Shown piece by piece: positions 57,880 through 64,000 of a stretch of DNA of 64,000 nucleotides. The stretch covers positions 193,094-257,093 of the forward strand of contig NZ_JWJD01000001.1 of the NCBI RefSeq assembly GCF_000820505.1, written 5' to 3'. This DNA comes from Geoalkalibacter ferrihydriticus DSM 17813 (lineage in GTDB: Bacteria > Desulfobacterota > Desulfuromonadia > Desulfuromonadales > Geoalkalibacteraceae). Both the position numbers and the translations under genes were made by a program. The notes below the pieces were generated by a model. That model was not told the DNA's origin. It ran no database searches and worked only from the letters and a program-made list of their open reading frames with translations. Position 1 is the first letter of the stretch. Each line of letters opens with the position of its first letter.

Positions 57880-58398
57880 ATAGCTAAGCCAGAAACCAAT
57901 ATCAATCGCGCCATTCGAGCCAGGGAGGTTCGGGTTATCGATGATGAATCCCAGCAGCTTGGGGTCATGACTTTGAGTGATGCTCTGGCTGCAGCCCAGG
58001 AGCGGGGACTCGACCTGGTTGAAGTCTCGCCCAATGCGAACCCGCCCGTTTGCCGGATCATGGACTTTGGTAAGTTCAAGTACCAGCAGAGCAAGAAGGC
58101 AGCCGAGGCCAAGAAGAAAATGGCCCGCGTTGAGTTGAAAGAAGTAAAGATGCGCCCCAAGACGGAGGAGCACGACTTTCAGGTCAAGTTACGCAACGCG
58201 CGACGCTTTCTTGAAGAGGGCAACAAAGTCAAATTTACCATCATGTTTCGTGGACGTGAGGTCACTCACCCCGAACGTGGCCGGATGCTGCTGGAAAAAG
58301 CGTCCTTGGAAATAGCGGATATCGGTCAGGTTGAAGGACGTCCCAATCTGCAAGGGCGCTTCATGTCCATGATCGTTTCGCCGACAAAAAAATCCTAA
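57880..58398 (+). CDS. infC: Translation initiation factor IF-3, AUA start
   Basis: Ensures correct start-codon choice on the 30S subunit (172 aa). The N-domain ([26 protein letters not shown]) and C-domain ([16 protein letters not shown]) are complete. No ATG, GTG or TTG lies at the proper start. AGGAGG (57867-57872) is followed after 7 nt by ATA GCT AAG CCA. Rare codons at infC starts are known in other bacteria (AUU in E. coli) and allow IF-3 autoregulation; ATC 57877 is a less likely alternative. Confidence 0.93.
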   Translation: MAKPETNINRAIRAREVRVIDDESQQLGVMTLSDALAAAQERGLDLVEVSPNANPPVCRIMDFGKFKYQQSKKAAEAKKKMARVELKEVKMRPKTEEHDFQVKLRNARRFLEEGNKVKFTIMFRGREVTHPERGRMLLEKASLEIADIGQVEGRPNLQGRFMSMIVSPTKKS

Positions 58399-58430
58399 AA
58401 TTCTCATTTTTTTTGCAAGGAGTTTGTCTG

Positions 58431-58628
58431 ATGCCCAAAATCAAAACCAATCGTGGAGCCGCTAAGCGCTTCAGCAAGACCGGCAGTGGCAAGATTCGTC
58501 GCAATAGAGCTTTTCGGCGGCATATCCTGACCAGTAAAAGCACCAAACGCAAACGCAATCTGCGTGGTGGAGCGATTGTCGACAGTCGTGACCATGCCAA
58601 TATCAGCCGCCTAATTCCTTATCTCTGA
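58431..58628 (+). CDS. rpmI: 50S ribosomal protein L35
   Basis: A basic 65-aa ribosomal protein beginning [28 protein letters not shown] lies 8 nt before ATG 58431. A 112-nt structured spacer separates it from rplT. Confidence 0.97.
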   Translation: MPKIKTNRGAAKRFSKTGSGKIRRNRAFRRHILTSKSTKRKRNLRGGAIVDSRDHANISRLIPYL

Positions 58629-58697
58629 TTGGCAGATACTGCCTATCGGCTTAAAATCCGAGAACTGAGGGGTTCATGTCTCCCCCTTCAGATCCGG

Positions 58698-58723
58698 TAG
58701 CGGCTTCGGCCGCTTATTTTTTT
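58698..58723 (+). terminator. Intrinsic terminator or attenuator between rpmI and rplT
   Basis: AGCGGC, tetraloop TTCG and GCCGCT are followed by TATTTTTTT. Two more hairpins lie upstream in the same spacer: GGCAG/CTGCC at 58632-58644, and CTGAGGGG with CCCCCTTCAG at 58667-58691. Confidence 0.65.
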
Positions 58724-58740
58724 CCAGAAGGAGCAACATC

Positions 58741-59097
58741 ATGCCGAGAGTCAAAAGAGGATTCAAAGCGAGACGCAGAAGAAACAAGGTTCTGAAACTG
58801 GCCAAAGGTTACCGGGGCGCGCGCAGCAAGTTGTTCCGCAGTGCAACCGAAGCCGTTGACCGGGCGCTCAACTATGCCTTCCGTGACCGCAGGGTGCGCA
58901 AACGTGATTTTCGCGCTCTGTGGATTGCGCGTATCAATGCAGCATCGCGCGACAACGGATTGTCCTATAGTCGCCTGGTGCATGGGTTGAAGAAGGCGGA
59001 AGTCGGACTCGATCGGAAAATTCTGGCGCAACTTGCGGTAGAAGATCCGACAGGCTTCAGCCGGGTGGTCGAGCAAGCAAAAGCTCAACTGCAGTAA
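58741..59097 (+). CDS. rplT: 50S ribosomal protein L20
   Basis: Early 23S rRNA-binding protein and known autoregulator of this operon in other bacteria (118 aa). [20 protein letters not shown] and the [10 protein letters not shown] region are typical. GAAGGAG precedes the ATG. Strong terminators follow. Confidence 0.97.
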   Translation: MPRVKRGFKARRRRNKVLKLAKGYRGARSKLFRSATEAVDRALNYAFRDRRVRKRDFRALWIARINAASRDNGLSYSRLVHGLKKAEVGLDRKILAQLAVEDPTGFSRVVEQAKAQLQ

Positions 59098-59111
59098 ATC
59101 AAGCCGCAAAG

Positions 59112-59148
59112 AAAAAAAAGAGATGGGGGCTCCTCATCTCTTTTTTTT
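59112..59148 (+). terminator. Rho-independent terminator after rplT
   Basis: GAGATGGGG (59120-59128) pairs with CCTCATCTC (59132-59140, one mismatch), flanked by an A run and eight T. Confidence 0.88.
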
Positions 59149-59173
59149 CATATTCAGCTTAGGTGGTCTTTGG

Positions 59174-59206
59174 TGGAAGCCGGCTTTTGGGGCTTCCATC
59201 CTTTTT
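59174..59206 (+). terminator. Second hairpin, upstream of pheS
   Basis: TGGAAGCC (59174-59181) pairs with GGCTTCCA (59191-59198) and is followed by TCCTTTTT. It could be a back-up terminator for rplT or an attenuator in the pheST leader. Confidence 0.55.
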
Positions 59207-59281
59207 CATGGACAGCGGTGCGCACGACCTTCGTTTGTCCTGTAACCAAAGTATGTTTTATTAAGTGGTTGGATGGGGATC

Positions 59282-60298
59282 ATGAAGGAAAAACTTGAGG
59301 CAATCGCCGCCGATGGGCGGCAGGCGTTGCAAAGCGCCGCCACCGAGAACGACCTGCAACAGGCGCGGGTGCGCTATCTCGGCAAGAAGGGCGAATTGAC
59401 CACCCTCATGAAGGGGCTGGGTTCCGTTTCAGCCGAAGAGCGTCCTGGACTCGGTGCCTTGCTCAATCAGCTTAAAGACCAGTTGGAAGAGATTTTCCAA
59501 GCACGCCTCGCAATCGTGCGCGATGAGGAAATCCGACTTCGCCTGGAACGGGAGCGGGTCGATGTAACCTTGCCCGGCCGCGTTCGCTTCACCGGCAGCA
59601 AGCATCCTATCACTCTGGTGATGGAAGAAATCTGCTCCATATTTACGGCCTTGGGGTTCGGCATCGCCGAAGGCCCTGAAGTGGAAAAGGATTTCTATAA
59701 TTTTGAAGCTCTCAACTTTCCCAAAGATCACCCTGCGCGGGACATGCAGGATACCTTTTTTGTTTCCGAAGATGTGCTGCTGCGCACCCATACTTCGCCG
59801 GTGCAGGTACGAACCATGTTGCAGCATGCGCCTCCGGTAAGGGTCATTGCTCCAGGGACTGTGTATCGTCGCGATTCCGACATCACGCATAGCCCTATGT
59901 TTCATCAGGTCGAGGGTTTTCTGGTTGACCGCCATGTCACTTTCGGCGACCTCAAGGGTATTCTTACCGCCTTTATCAGTCAGTATTTCGGCAAGAGTAT
60001 CGGGGTGCGCTTCAGACCTTCCTTTTTCCCCTTCACCGAACCTTCCGCTGAAGTCGATATTCAGTGTGTTATCTGCAAGGGCAGTGGGTGCCGGGTTTGT
60101 AAGGGAAGCGGCTGGTTAGAGATCCTGGGCAGCGGCATGATCGATCCTGAAGTGTTCAAATCCGTGAATTATGACCCGGACATCTATTCCGGTTTCGCTT
60201 TCGGGATGGGTATCGAGCGCATCGCCATGCTCAAGTACGGGGTCAATGATCTGCGCCTGTTTTTTGAAAACGATGTGCGGTTTTTGCGGCAATTCTGA
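59282..60298 (+). CDS. pheS: Phenylalanyl-tRNA synthetase alpha subunit
   Basis: Catalytic subunit (338 aa, class II). An N-terminal coiled coil (about 1-90) binds tRNA. Motif 2 lies in FHQVEGF and motif 3 in [14 protein letters not shown], with a Cys-rich loop ([17 protein letters not shown]). ATG 59282 is chosen for the length expected of the family; ATG 59273 is also in frame. Confidence 0.96.
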   Translation: MKEKLEAIAADGRQALQSAATENDLQQARVRYLGKKGELTTLMKGLGSVSAEERPGLGALLNQLKDQLEEIFQARLAIVRDEEIRLRLERERVDVTLPGRVRFTGSKHPITLVMEEICSIFTALGFGIAEGPEVEKDFYNFEALNFPKDHPARDMQDTFFVSEDVLLRTHTSPVQVRTMLQHAPPVRVIAPGTVYRRDSDITHSPMFHQVEGFLVDRHVTFGDLKGILTAFISQYFGKSIGVRFRPSFFPFTEPSAEVDIQCVICKGSGCRVCKGSGWLEILGSGMIDPEVFKSVNYDPDIYSGFAFGMGIERIAMLKYGVNDLRLFFENDVRFLRQF

Positions 60299-60359
60299 GC
60301 AAAAAAACGTTTAAAGAACAGGTGCTTGGGTTGCACTTTTTGATAAAGGACGTGAAGGG

Positions 60360-62777
60360 ATGATTCTCACCTACAACTGGCTCAAGGAATACGTCGACTG
60401 CGATTTGTCTCCCGAAGAATTGGCTCACCGCCTGACGATGACCGGGTTGGAAGTCGATAGCATGGAGAAGATCGGCGAGGGGCTGGACACGGTCATTGTC
60501 GCGCGCTTGCAGGAGGTCGCTGCGCATCCTGATGCCGACCGCTTGACGGTTTGCCGTGTCGATACGGGTGCCGATGTCGTTCAGGTGGTGTGTGGCGCCA
60601 AGAACCACAAAACCGGCGACCTGGTCGCTCTGGCCCAAGTCGGAACGGTTCTGCCCGGTGATTTCAAAATCAAGAAATCGAAAATTCGCGGGCAGGAATC
60701 CTATGGCATGCTCTGTTCGGAAAAGGAGCTGGGTTTAGCCGAAGACGCCGAAGGTATCCTCATCTTGCCGGCTGATTTGATTCCCGGCACCCCTGTTTTC
60801 GACGCCCTTGGTCTCAAAGACGTGCGGTTTGAGTTGGGACTAACGCCCAATCGCGCCGACTGTCTAAGCGTGGTTGGGGTTGCGCGGGAAGTTGCTGCGT
60901 TGACCGGTAAATCCCTGCGATTGCCACAACCGCTGATTGTCGAGGATGATGCACCGATCACCGAGCAGACTTCCGTGACAATTGAGGAACCCGGCATGTG
61001 TCCGCGTTATGCCGCCCGTCTGATTCGCGGGGTCCAGATCGGCCCTTCGCCTCAGTGGATCGTGCGTCGCCTGGAATCCATCGGTCTGCGGTCCATCAAT
61101 AACGTTGTCGATGTCACTAACTTTGTGTTGATGGAACTTGGCCACCCGCTTCACGCCTTTGATTTCAGTCTGCTGCGGGGTGGCCGCATTCTTGTTCGCC
61201 GCGCCGGAGATGGCGAAAAATTCATGACGCTCGACAGCCAGGAGCGCACTCTCAACAGTGGGGATCTCACCATTTGTGACGCACAGGGCCCGGTGGCCCT
61301 GGCCGGCATCATGGGTGGCGAAAACTCAGAAATTCGTCCCGACACCGTCGATATTCTACTGGAAAGTGCCTTTTTTAATCCTCCGACTATCCGCCGTACC
61401 AGTAAGCGGCTGGGCCTGCACAGCGAATCCTCGCATCGCTTCGAGCGTGGCGCGGATGTGGATATGGTGCCGCGCGCCCTGGACCGCGCAGCGGCTCTGA
61501 TTGTCGAAGTCGCTGGCGGTACCCTCGCTAAAGGGGCGATTGATTGCTATCCGCAGCCCATTGCACCCCGCAAACTCAGCATCTCCGCAGAAAAAACCAG
61601 CCGTTTGCTGGGCATTGATATTGATATTTTCGAAATTCAAAGCTTGCTTCGCTCCATCGCTCTGGCGGCCGAGTTGGCCGCCGATCGCAAGGAAGACGTG
61701 CTGTACGTCGAGGTTCCCACTTTCCGCCCGGACCTGGAGCGCGAGGTGGATCTCATCGAAGAGGTGGCGCGCCTCAAAGGCTATGAGCATATTCCGACCA
61801 CCATGCCTCAAGGCCGCATCCTTTGTCAGCGTGAACCCGAACTGCGCAGCCTTGAGCGGCGGTTGCGCGATACGATGGTAGCTTGCGGCTTCAACGAAGT
61901 GATTAATTATTCGTTCAACAGCCCGACTTTACTCGACCGCTTGGGACTCGCCGGGGACGATGGCCGTCGTCACCAGGTGCGCTTGCTAAATCCGCTCAAC
62001 GAGGAGCAGTCCGTTTTACGCACCACTTTGGTGCCGAGCCTGCTGCAGACGGTTGCACAGAACCTTGCCCATCGCAGCGCCGCGGATTTGCGGCTGTTTG
62101 AGTTGCGGCCTGTTTTTTTGCCCCGTGAGAATGAGGACCTGCCGGAGGAAAACCCGCGGCTGACCGCTCTTATGTGTGGCCGGCGCAGTCCTCTTGGCTG
62201 GTCCCAGAGTGGTGAGACCGTCGACTTTTTCGATATCAAGGGCGTTGTGGAAGAACTTCTGGGACACTTGCGCCTGCAAAATCTTTCCTGGCGCAGCGAG
62301 GTCGGCGAGTCCTTTTATCATCCCGGCAAAAGCTGTGCACTGTACGGCAACGAACAACTGCTTGGCAACTTGGGAGAAATTCATCCCAGGGTTTTGAGCG
62401 CCTTCGAAATTGAGCAGGCGGTCTTTCTCTTTGATTTGGATCTGGGGGCTCTTTCTCGATGCGGCCTGGGGCGCACGGAATTCACAGCCCTGTCTCGCTT
62501 CCCCGGAGTTTATCGCGACAGTGCCATGTTGTTTGACGAAACCGTTACCGCTCAGCAAATCCTCGATGTCGTGCACTCGGCAAAGGCGCAAGATATGGAA
62601 GACGTCGTGCTGTTCGATGTTTACCGAGGCAAGGGGATCGCAGGGGACAAAAAAAGTGTCGCGATTCGCGTCCGCTACCGTTCTGCGGAGAAAACCCTGA
62701 CTGATGAAGAAATCAGCAAGGCTCATGGGCGAATCATCCGAAGTCTCGAAAATCAGTTAGGTGCTGAAATTCGCTGA
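60360..62777 (+). CDS. pheT: Phenylalanyl-tRNA synthetase beta subunit
   Basis: Partner of PheS (805 aa). In order: an EMAP-like tRNA-binding domain (about 40-150, with HPDADRLTVCRV), the B3/B4 editing domain, B5 (RKLSISAEKTSRLLG), the catalytic-like core and a C-terminal ferredoxin-fold anticodon-binding domain (FPGVYRDSAMLF). It follows pheS by 61 nt and precedes ihfA, as in enterobacteria. Confidence 0.96.
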   Translation: MILTYNWLKEYVDCDLSPEELAHRLTMTGLEVDSMEKIGEGLDTVIVARLQEVAAHPDADRLTVCRVDTGADVVQVVCGAKNHKTGDLVALAQVGTVLPGDFKIKKSKIRGQESYGMLCSEKELGLAEDAEGILILPADLIPGTPVFDALGLKDVRFELGLTPNRADCLSVVGVAREVAALTGKSLRLPQPLIVEDDAPITEQTSVTIEEPGMCPRYAARLIRGVQIGPSPQWIVRRLESIGLRSINNVVDVTNFVLMELGHPLHAFDFSLLRGGRILVRRAGDGEKFMTLDSQERTLNSGDLTICDAQGPVALAGIMGGENSEIRPDTVDILLESAFFNPPTIRRTSKRLGLHSESSHRFERGADVDMVPRALDRAAALIVEVAGGTLAKGAIDCYPQPIAPRKLSISAEKTSRLLGIDIDIFEIQSLLRSIALAAELAADRKEDVLYVEVPTFRPDLEREVDLIEEVARLKGYEHIPTTMPQGRILCQREPELRSLERRLRDTMVACGFNEVINYSFNSPTLLDRLGLAGDDGRRHQVRLLNPLNEEQSVLRTTLVPSLLQTVAQNLAHRSAADLRLFELRPVFLPRENEDLPEENPRLTALMCGRRSPLGWSQSGETVDFFDIKGVVEELLGHLRLQNLSWRSEVGESFYHPGKSCALYGNEQLLGNLGEIHPRVLSAFEIEQAVFLFDLDLGALSRCGLGRTEFTALSRFPGVYRDSAMLFDETVTAQQILDVVHSAKAQDMEDVVLFDVYRGKGIAGDKKSVAIRVRYRSAEKTLTDEEISKAHGRIIRSLENQLGAEIR

Positions 62778-62858
62778 AAAAATCGGTTGCGGTGCCTATT
62801 GTCCTGTGTTATAAAACCAGCAAATTCAAGGACATGGGTTTTGCGTACTGGAGGTGCT

Positions 62859-63137
62859 ATGACCAAGGCGGATCTGATCGAAAATGTTTATCTGAAAACC
62901 GGCTTTTCCAAAAAAGAGTCGGCCGAAATCGTCGAAATGGTCTTTGACCTGATCAAAACGACCCTGGAAAAGGGTGAGAAGATCAAAATCGCCGGGTTCG
63001 GTAACTTCGTTGTAAAAGAAAAAGATTCACGGCGAGGTAGAAATCCCCAGACGGGTGATGAGATCGAAATTACTTCGCGGCGCATTCTGACATTTAAGCC
63101 CAGTCAGGTTCTGAAGGCGTCGATCAATACCGACTGA
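62859..63137 (+). CDS. ihfA: Integration host factor alpha subunit
   Basis: DNA-bending protein (92 aa) of the HU/IHF family: TKADLIENVYLKTGFSKKES, the GFGNF turn and the arm region RRGRNPQTGDEI. ATG 62859 has GGAGG 5-6 nt upstream; the longer frame adds unrelated residues. IhfA would pair with an IhfB encoded elsewhere. Confidence 0.94.
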   Translation: MTKADLIENVYLKTGFSKKESAEIVEMVFDLIKTTLEKGEKIKIAGFGNFVVKEKDSRRGRNPQTGDEIEITSRRILTFKPSQVLKASINTD

Positions 63138-63179
63138 TGATGCCCCTGTGCTGCCGAGAGGTGCTGCGCTCCGAATGCC

Positions 63180-63545
63180 ATGATCCCCGATAAGCTCTAC
63201 TTCAAGATCGGTGAAGTCTCCCGGATCACGGGTGTCAAACCCCATGTCCTGCGATACTGGGAATCGGAATTCGGCTCTTTTTCTCCCATAAAGAGTCGTA
63301 CGCAGCAACGCCTTTATCAGCGCAAGGACATCGAACTGGTGCTGCGCCTCAAGCAACTTCTTTACGAAGAGGGGTTCACCATTGCCGGAGCGCGCAAAAA
63401 ACTCAGGGAGGAGCGTGCGGAGACAGCGCAACCCTCCCTTGAATTTTTTGCCCCACCGCCTGACCTCCTTTCCGAAATCCGCCAGGATCTTAAGGTCTTG
63501 CGTGATTCTTTGTGTTCCCCGAAAATTCCGCGGCGCGATGATTAA
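63180..63545 (+). CDS. MerR-family transcriptional regulator
   Basis: A 121-aa regulator with an N-terminal winged helix (YFKIGEVSRITGVKPHVLRY, then RTQQRLYQRKDIELV). The tail is short, with no cofactor domain and no metal-binding cysteines, so the effector is unknown. It follows ihfA, an arrangement frequent in Proteobacteria. Confidence 0.88.
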   Translation: MIPDKLYFKIGEVSRITGVKPHVLRYWESEFGSFSPIKSRTQQRLYQRKDIELVLRLKQLLYEEGFTIAGARKKLREERAETAQPSLEFFAPPPDLLSEIRQDLKVLRDSLCSPKIPRRDD

Positions 63546-63569
63546 TCTTCACGCATGGACTGATACGTC

Positions 63570-64000
63570 TTGTTCATTCTGATTACCAATGATGACGGCA
63601 TCCACGCCCCCGGCCTCGTCGCCCTGGCGCAGGAATTGAGCGAGCTAGGTCGCATCGTGGTGGTTGCGCCCGATCGGGAACGCAGTGCCACCGGGCATTC
63701 CCTGACCCTGCATTCGCCTTTGCGCGCCGAAGAAGTTCGCCCTCACTGGTTCGCCATCGACGGGACTCCGACCGATTGCGTTAATCTCGGAATTCATGGT
63801 TTGTTTCGCGAACGTCCCGCCTTGGTTGTTTCCGGCATCAACCGAGGGGCCAACATGGGCGATGATATTACCTATTCGGGAACCGTTGCCGCCGCAATGG
63901 AGGCTACCCTGATGGGAGTTCCGGCATTTGCCGTTTCTTTGGCACTGACTCATGGGTGCAGTGAGGATTATCGCCCCGCGGCGCGTATCGCAGCGCGACT
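63570..64000 (+). CDS. surE: 5'-nucleotidase SurE, N-terminal part (runs off the window)
   Basis: Metal-dependent nucleoside-5'-phosphatase linked to stationary-phase survival; 143 residues are visible. FILITNDDGIHAPGL with the Asp pair, APDRERSATGHSLT, GTPTDCVNLG and SGINRGANMGDD are the SurE motifs. The best start is TTG 63570: an upstream in-frame ATG (63555) is followed by a stop. Confidence 0.93.
   Translation, partial: MFILITNDDGIHAPGLVALAQELSELGRIVVVAPDRERSATGHSLTLHSPLRAEEVRPHWFAIDGTPTDCVNLGIHGLFRERPALVVSGINRGANMGDDITYSGTVAAAMEATLMGVPAFAVSLALTHGCSEDYRPAARIAAR

Noticed and set aside
59149-59281. T-box riboswitch in front of pheS
   Set aside because: GGTGGAAGCC slightly resembles a T-box core, but the space after the rplT terminator is too short for stem I and the consensus antiterminator sequence is missing.

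Overview
The window is 64 kb of gene-dense bacterial chromosome, moderately GC-rich (my impression by eye, not computed). Its content suggests an anaerobic, metal-handling deltaproteobacterium of the Desulfuromonadales/Geobacter-Geoalkalibacter-Desulfuromonas type. This is inferred from gene order (tmk-holB-ricT-metG-tatD/radical SAM; leuS-lptE-holA, rpsT, murJ; yceD-rpmF-plsX-fabHDG-acpP-fabF; nrdR-ribD-ribE-ribBA-ribH-nusB; thrS-infC-rpmI-rplT-pheST-ihfA-merR-surE) and from a class I hybrid cluster protein. No database search was run. Almost everything is core genome. I see no prophage, insertion sequence, integrase, CRISPR array or rRNA gene. One tRNA gene, tRNA-Val(GAC), is present.

Layout. 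1-3.7 kb: the 5' part of feoB and feoA on the minus strand behind a good Fur-box candidate, a CPA1-type Na+/H+ antiporter carrying an internal 57-bp tandem duplication, and a PfkB-family sugar/nucleoside kinase. 3.7-13.3 kb: a Cu+ P-type ATPase (copA), a hybrid cluster protein (hcp) with a monoheme lipoprotein cytochrome, and an RND efflux adaptor/pump pair followed by a small Imm27-like protein. 13.3-19.2 kb (minus): a replication/translation operon tmk-holB-ricT-metG, then a TatD nuclease fused to a radical SAM domain. 19.4-22.4 kb: rnc-era-der. 22.4-31.7 kb: a chemosensory operon (receiver, CheA, ExeA-like AAA ATPase, CheW, receiver, CheW, HEAT-repeat protein, CheR, CheB) with no receptor gene, preceded by a strong promoter and a roughly 250-nt leader. 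31.7-41 kb: infA, leuS, lptE, holA, rpsT, murJ, ogt, fxsA, mazG. 40.7-47 kb: the fatty-acid/phospholipid cluster. 47-55.7 kb: rpiB, glyA, a dCMP deaminase, nrdR, the riboflavin operon, nusB, an orphan M17-N-like domain protein and hom. 55.8-64 kb: tRNA-Val, thrS, infC, rpmI, rplT, pheS, pheT, ihfA, a MerR regulator and the start of surE.

How the genes work together. The chemosensory operon encodes a complete two-component core (CheA kinase, two receivers, two CheW couplers, CheR/CheB adaptation enzymes). Its tight spacing or overlaps bind an AAA ATPase and a long HEAT-repeat protein into the same transcription unit, and it is the best candidate here for an under-described system. The fab cluster, the rib cluster and the translation genes look like ordinary co-transcribed pathways. 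Several translation genes use rare starts: infC AUA, and rpsT and infA UUG.

Most unusual points: the receptor-less chemosensory operon; a 142-bp structured palindromic element between holA and rpsT; the duplicated motif in the antiporter; a MazG whose C-terminal catalytic domain has lost its acidic motifs; an apparent frameshifted zinc-ribbon gene antisense to the chemosensory leader; and an intrinsic terminator in the rpmI-rplT spacer.
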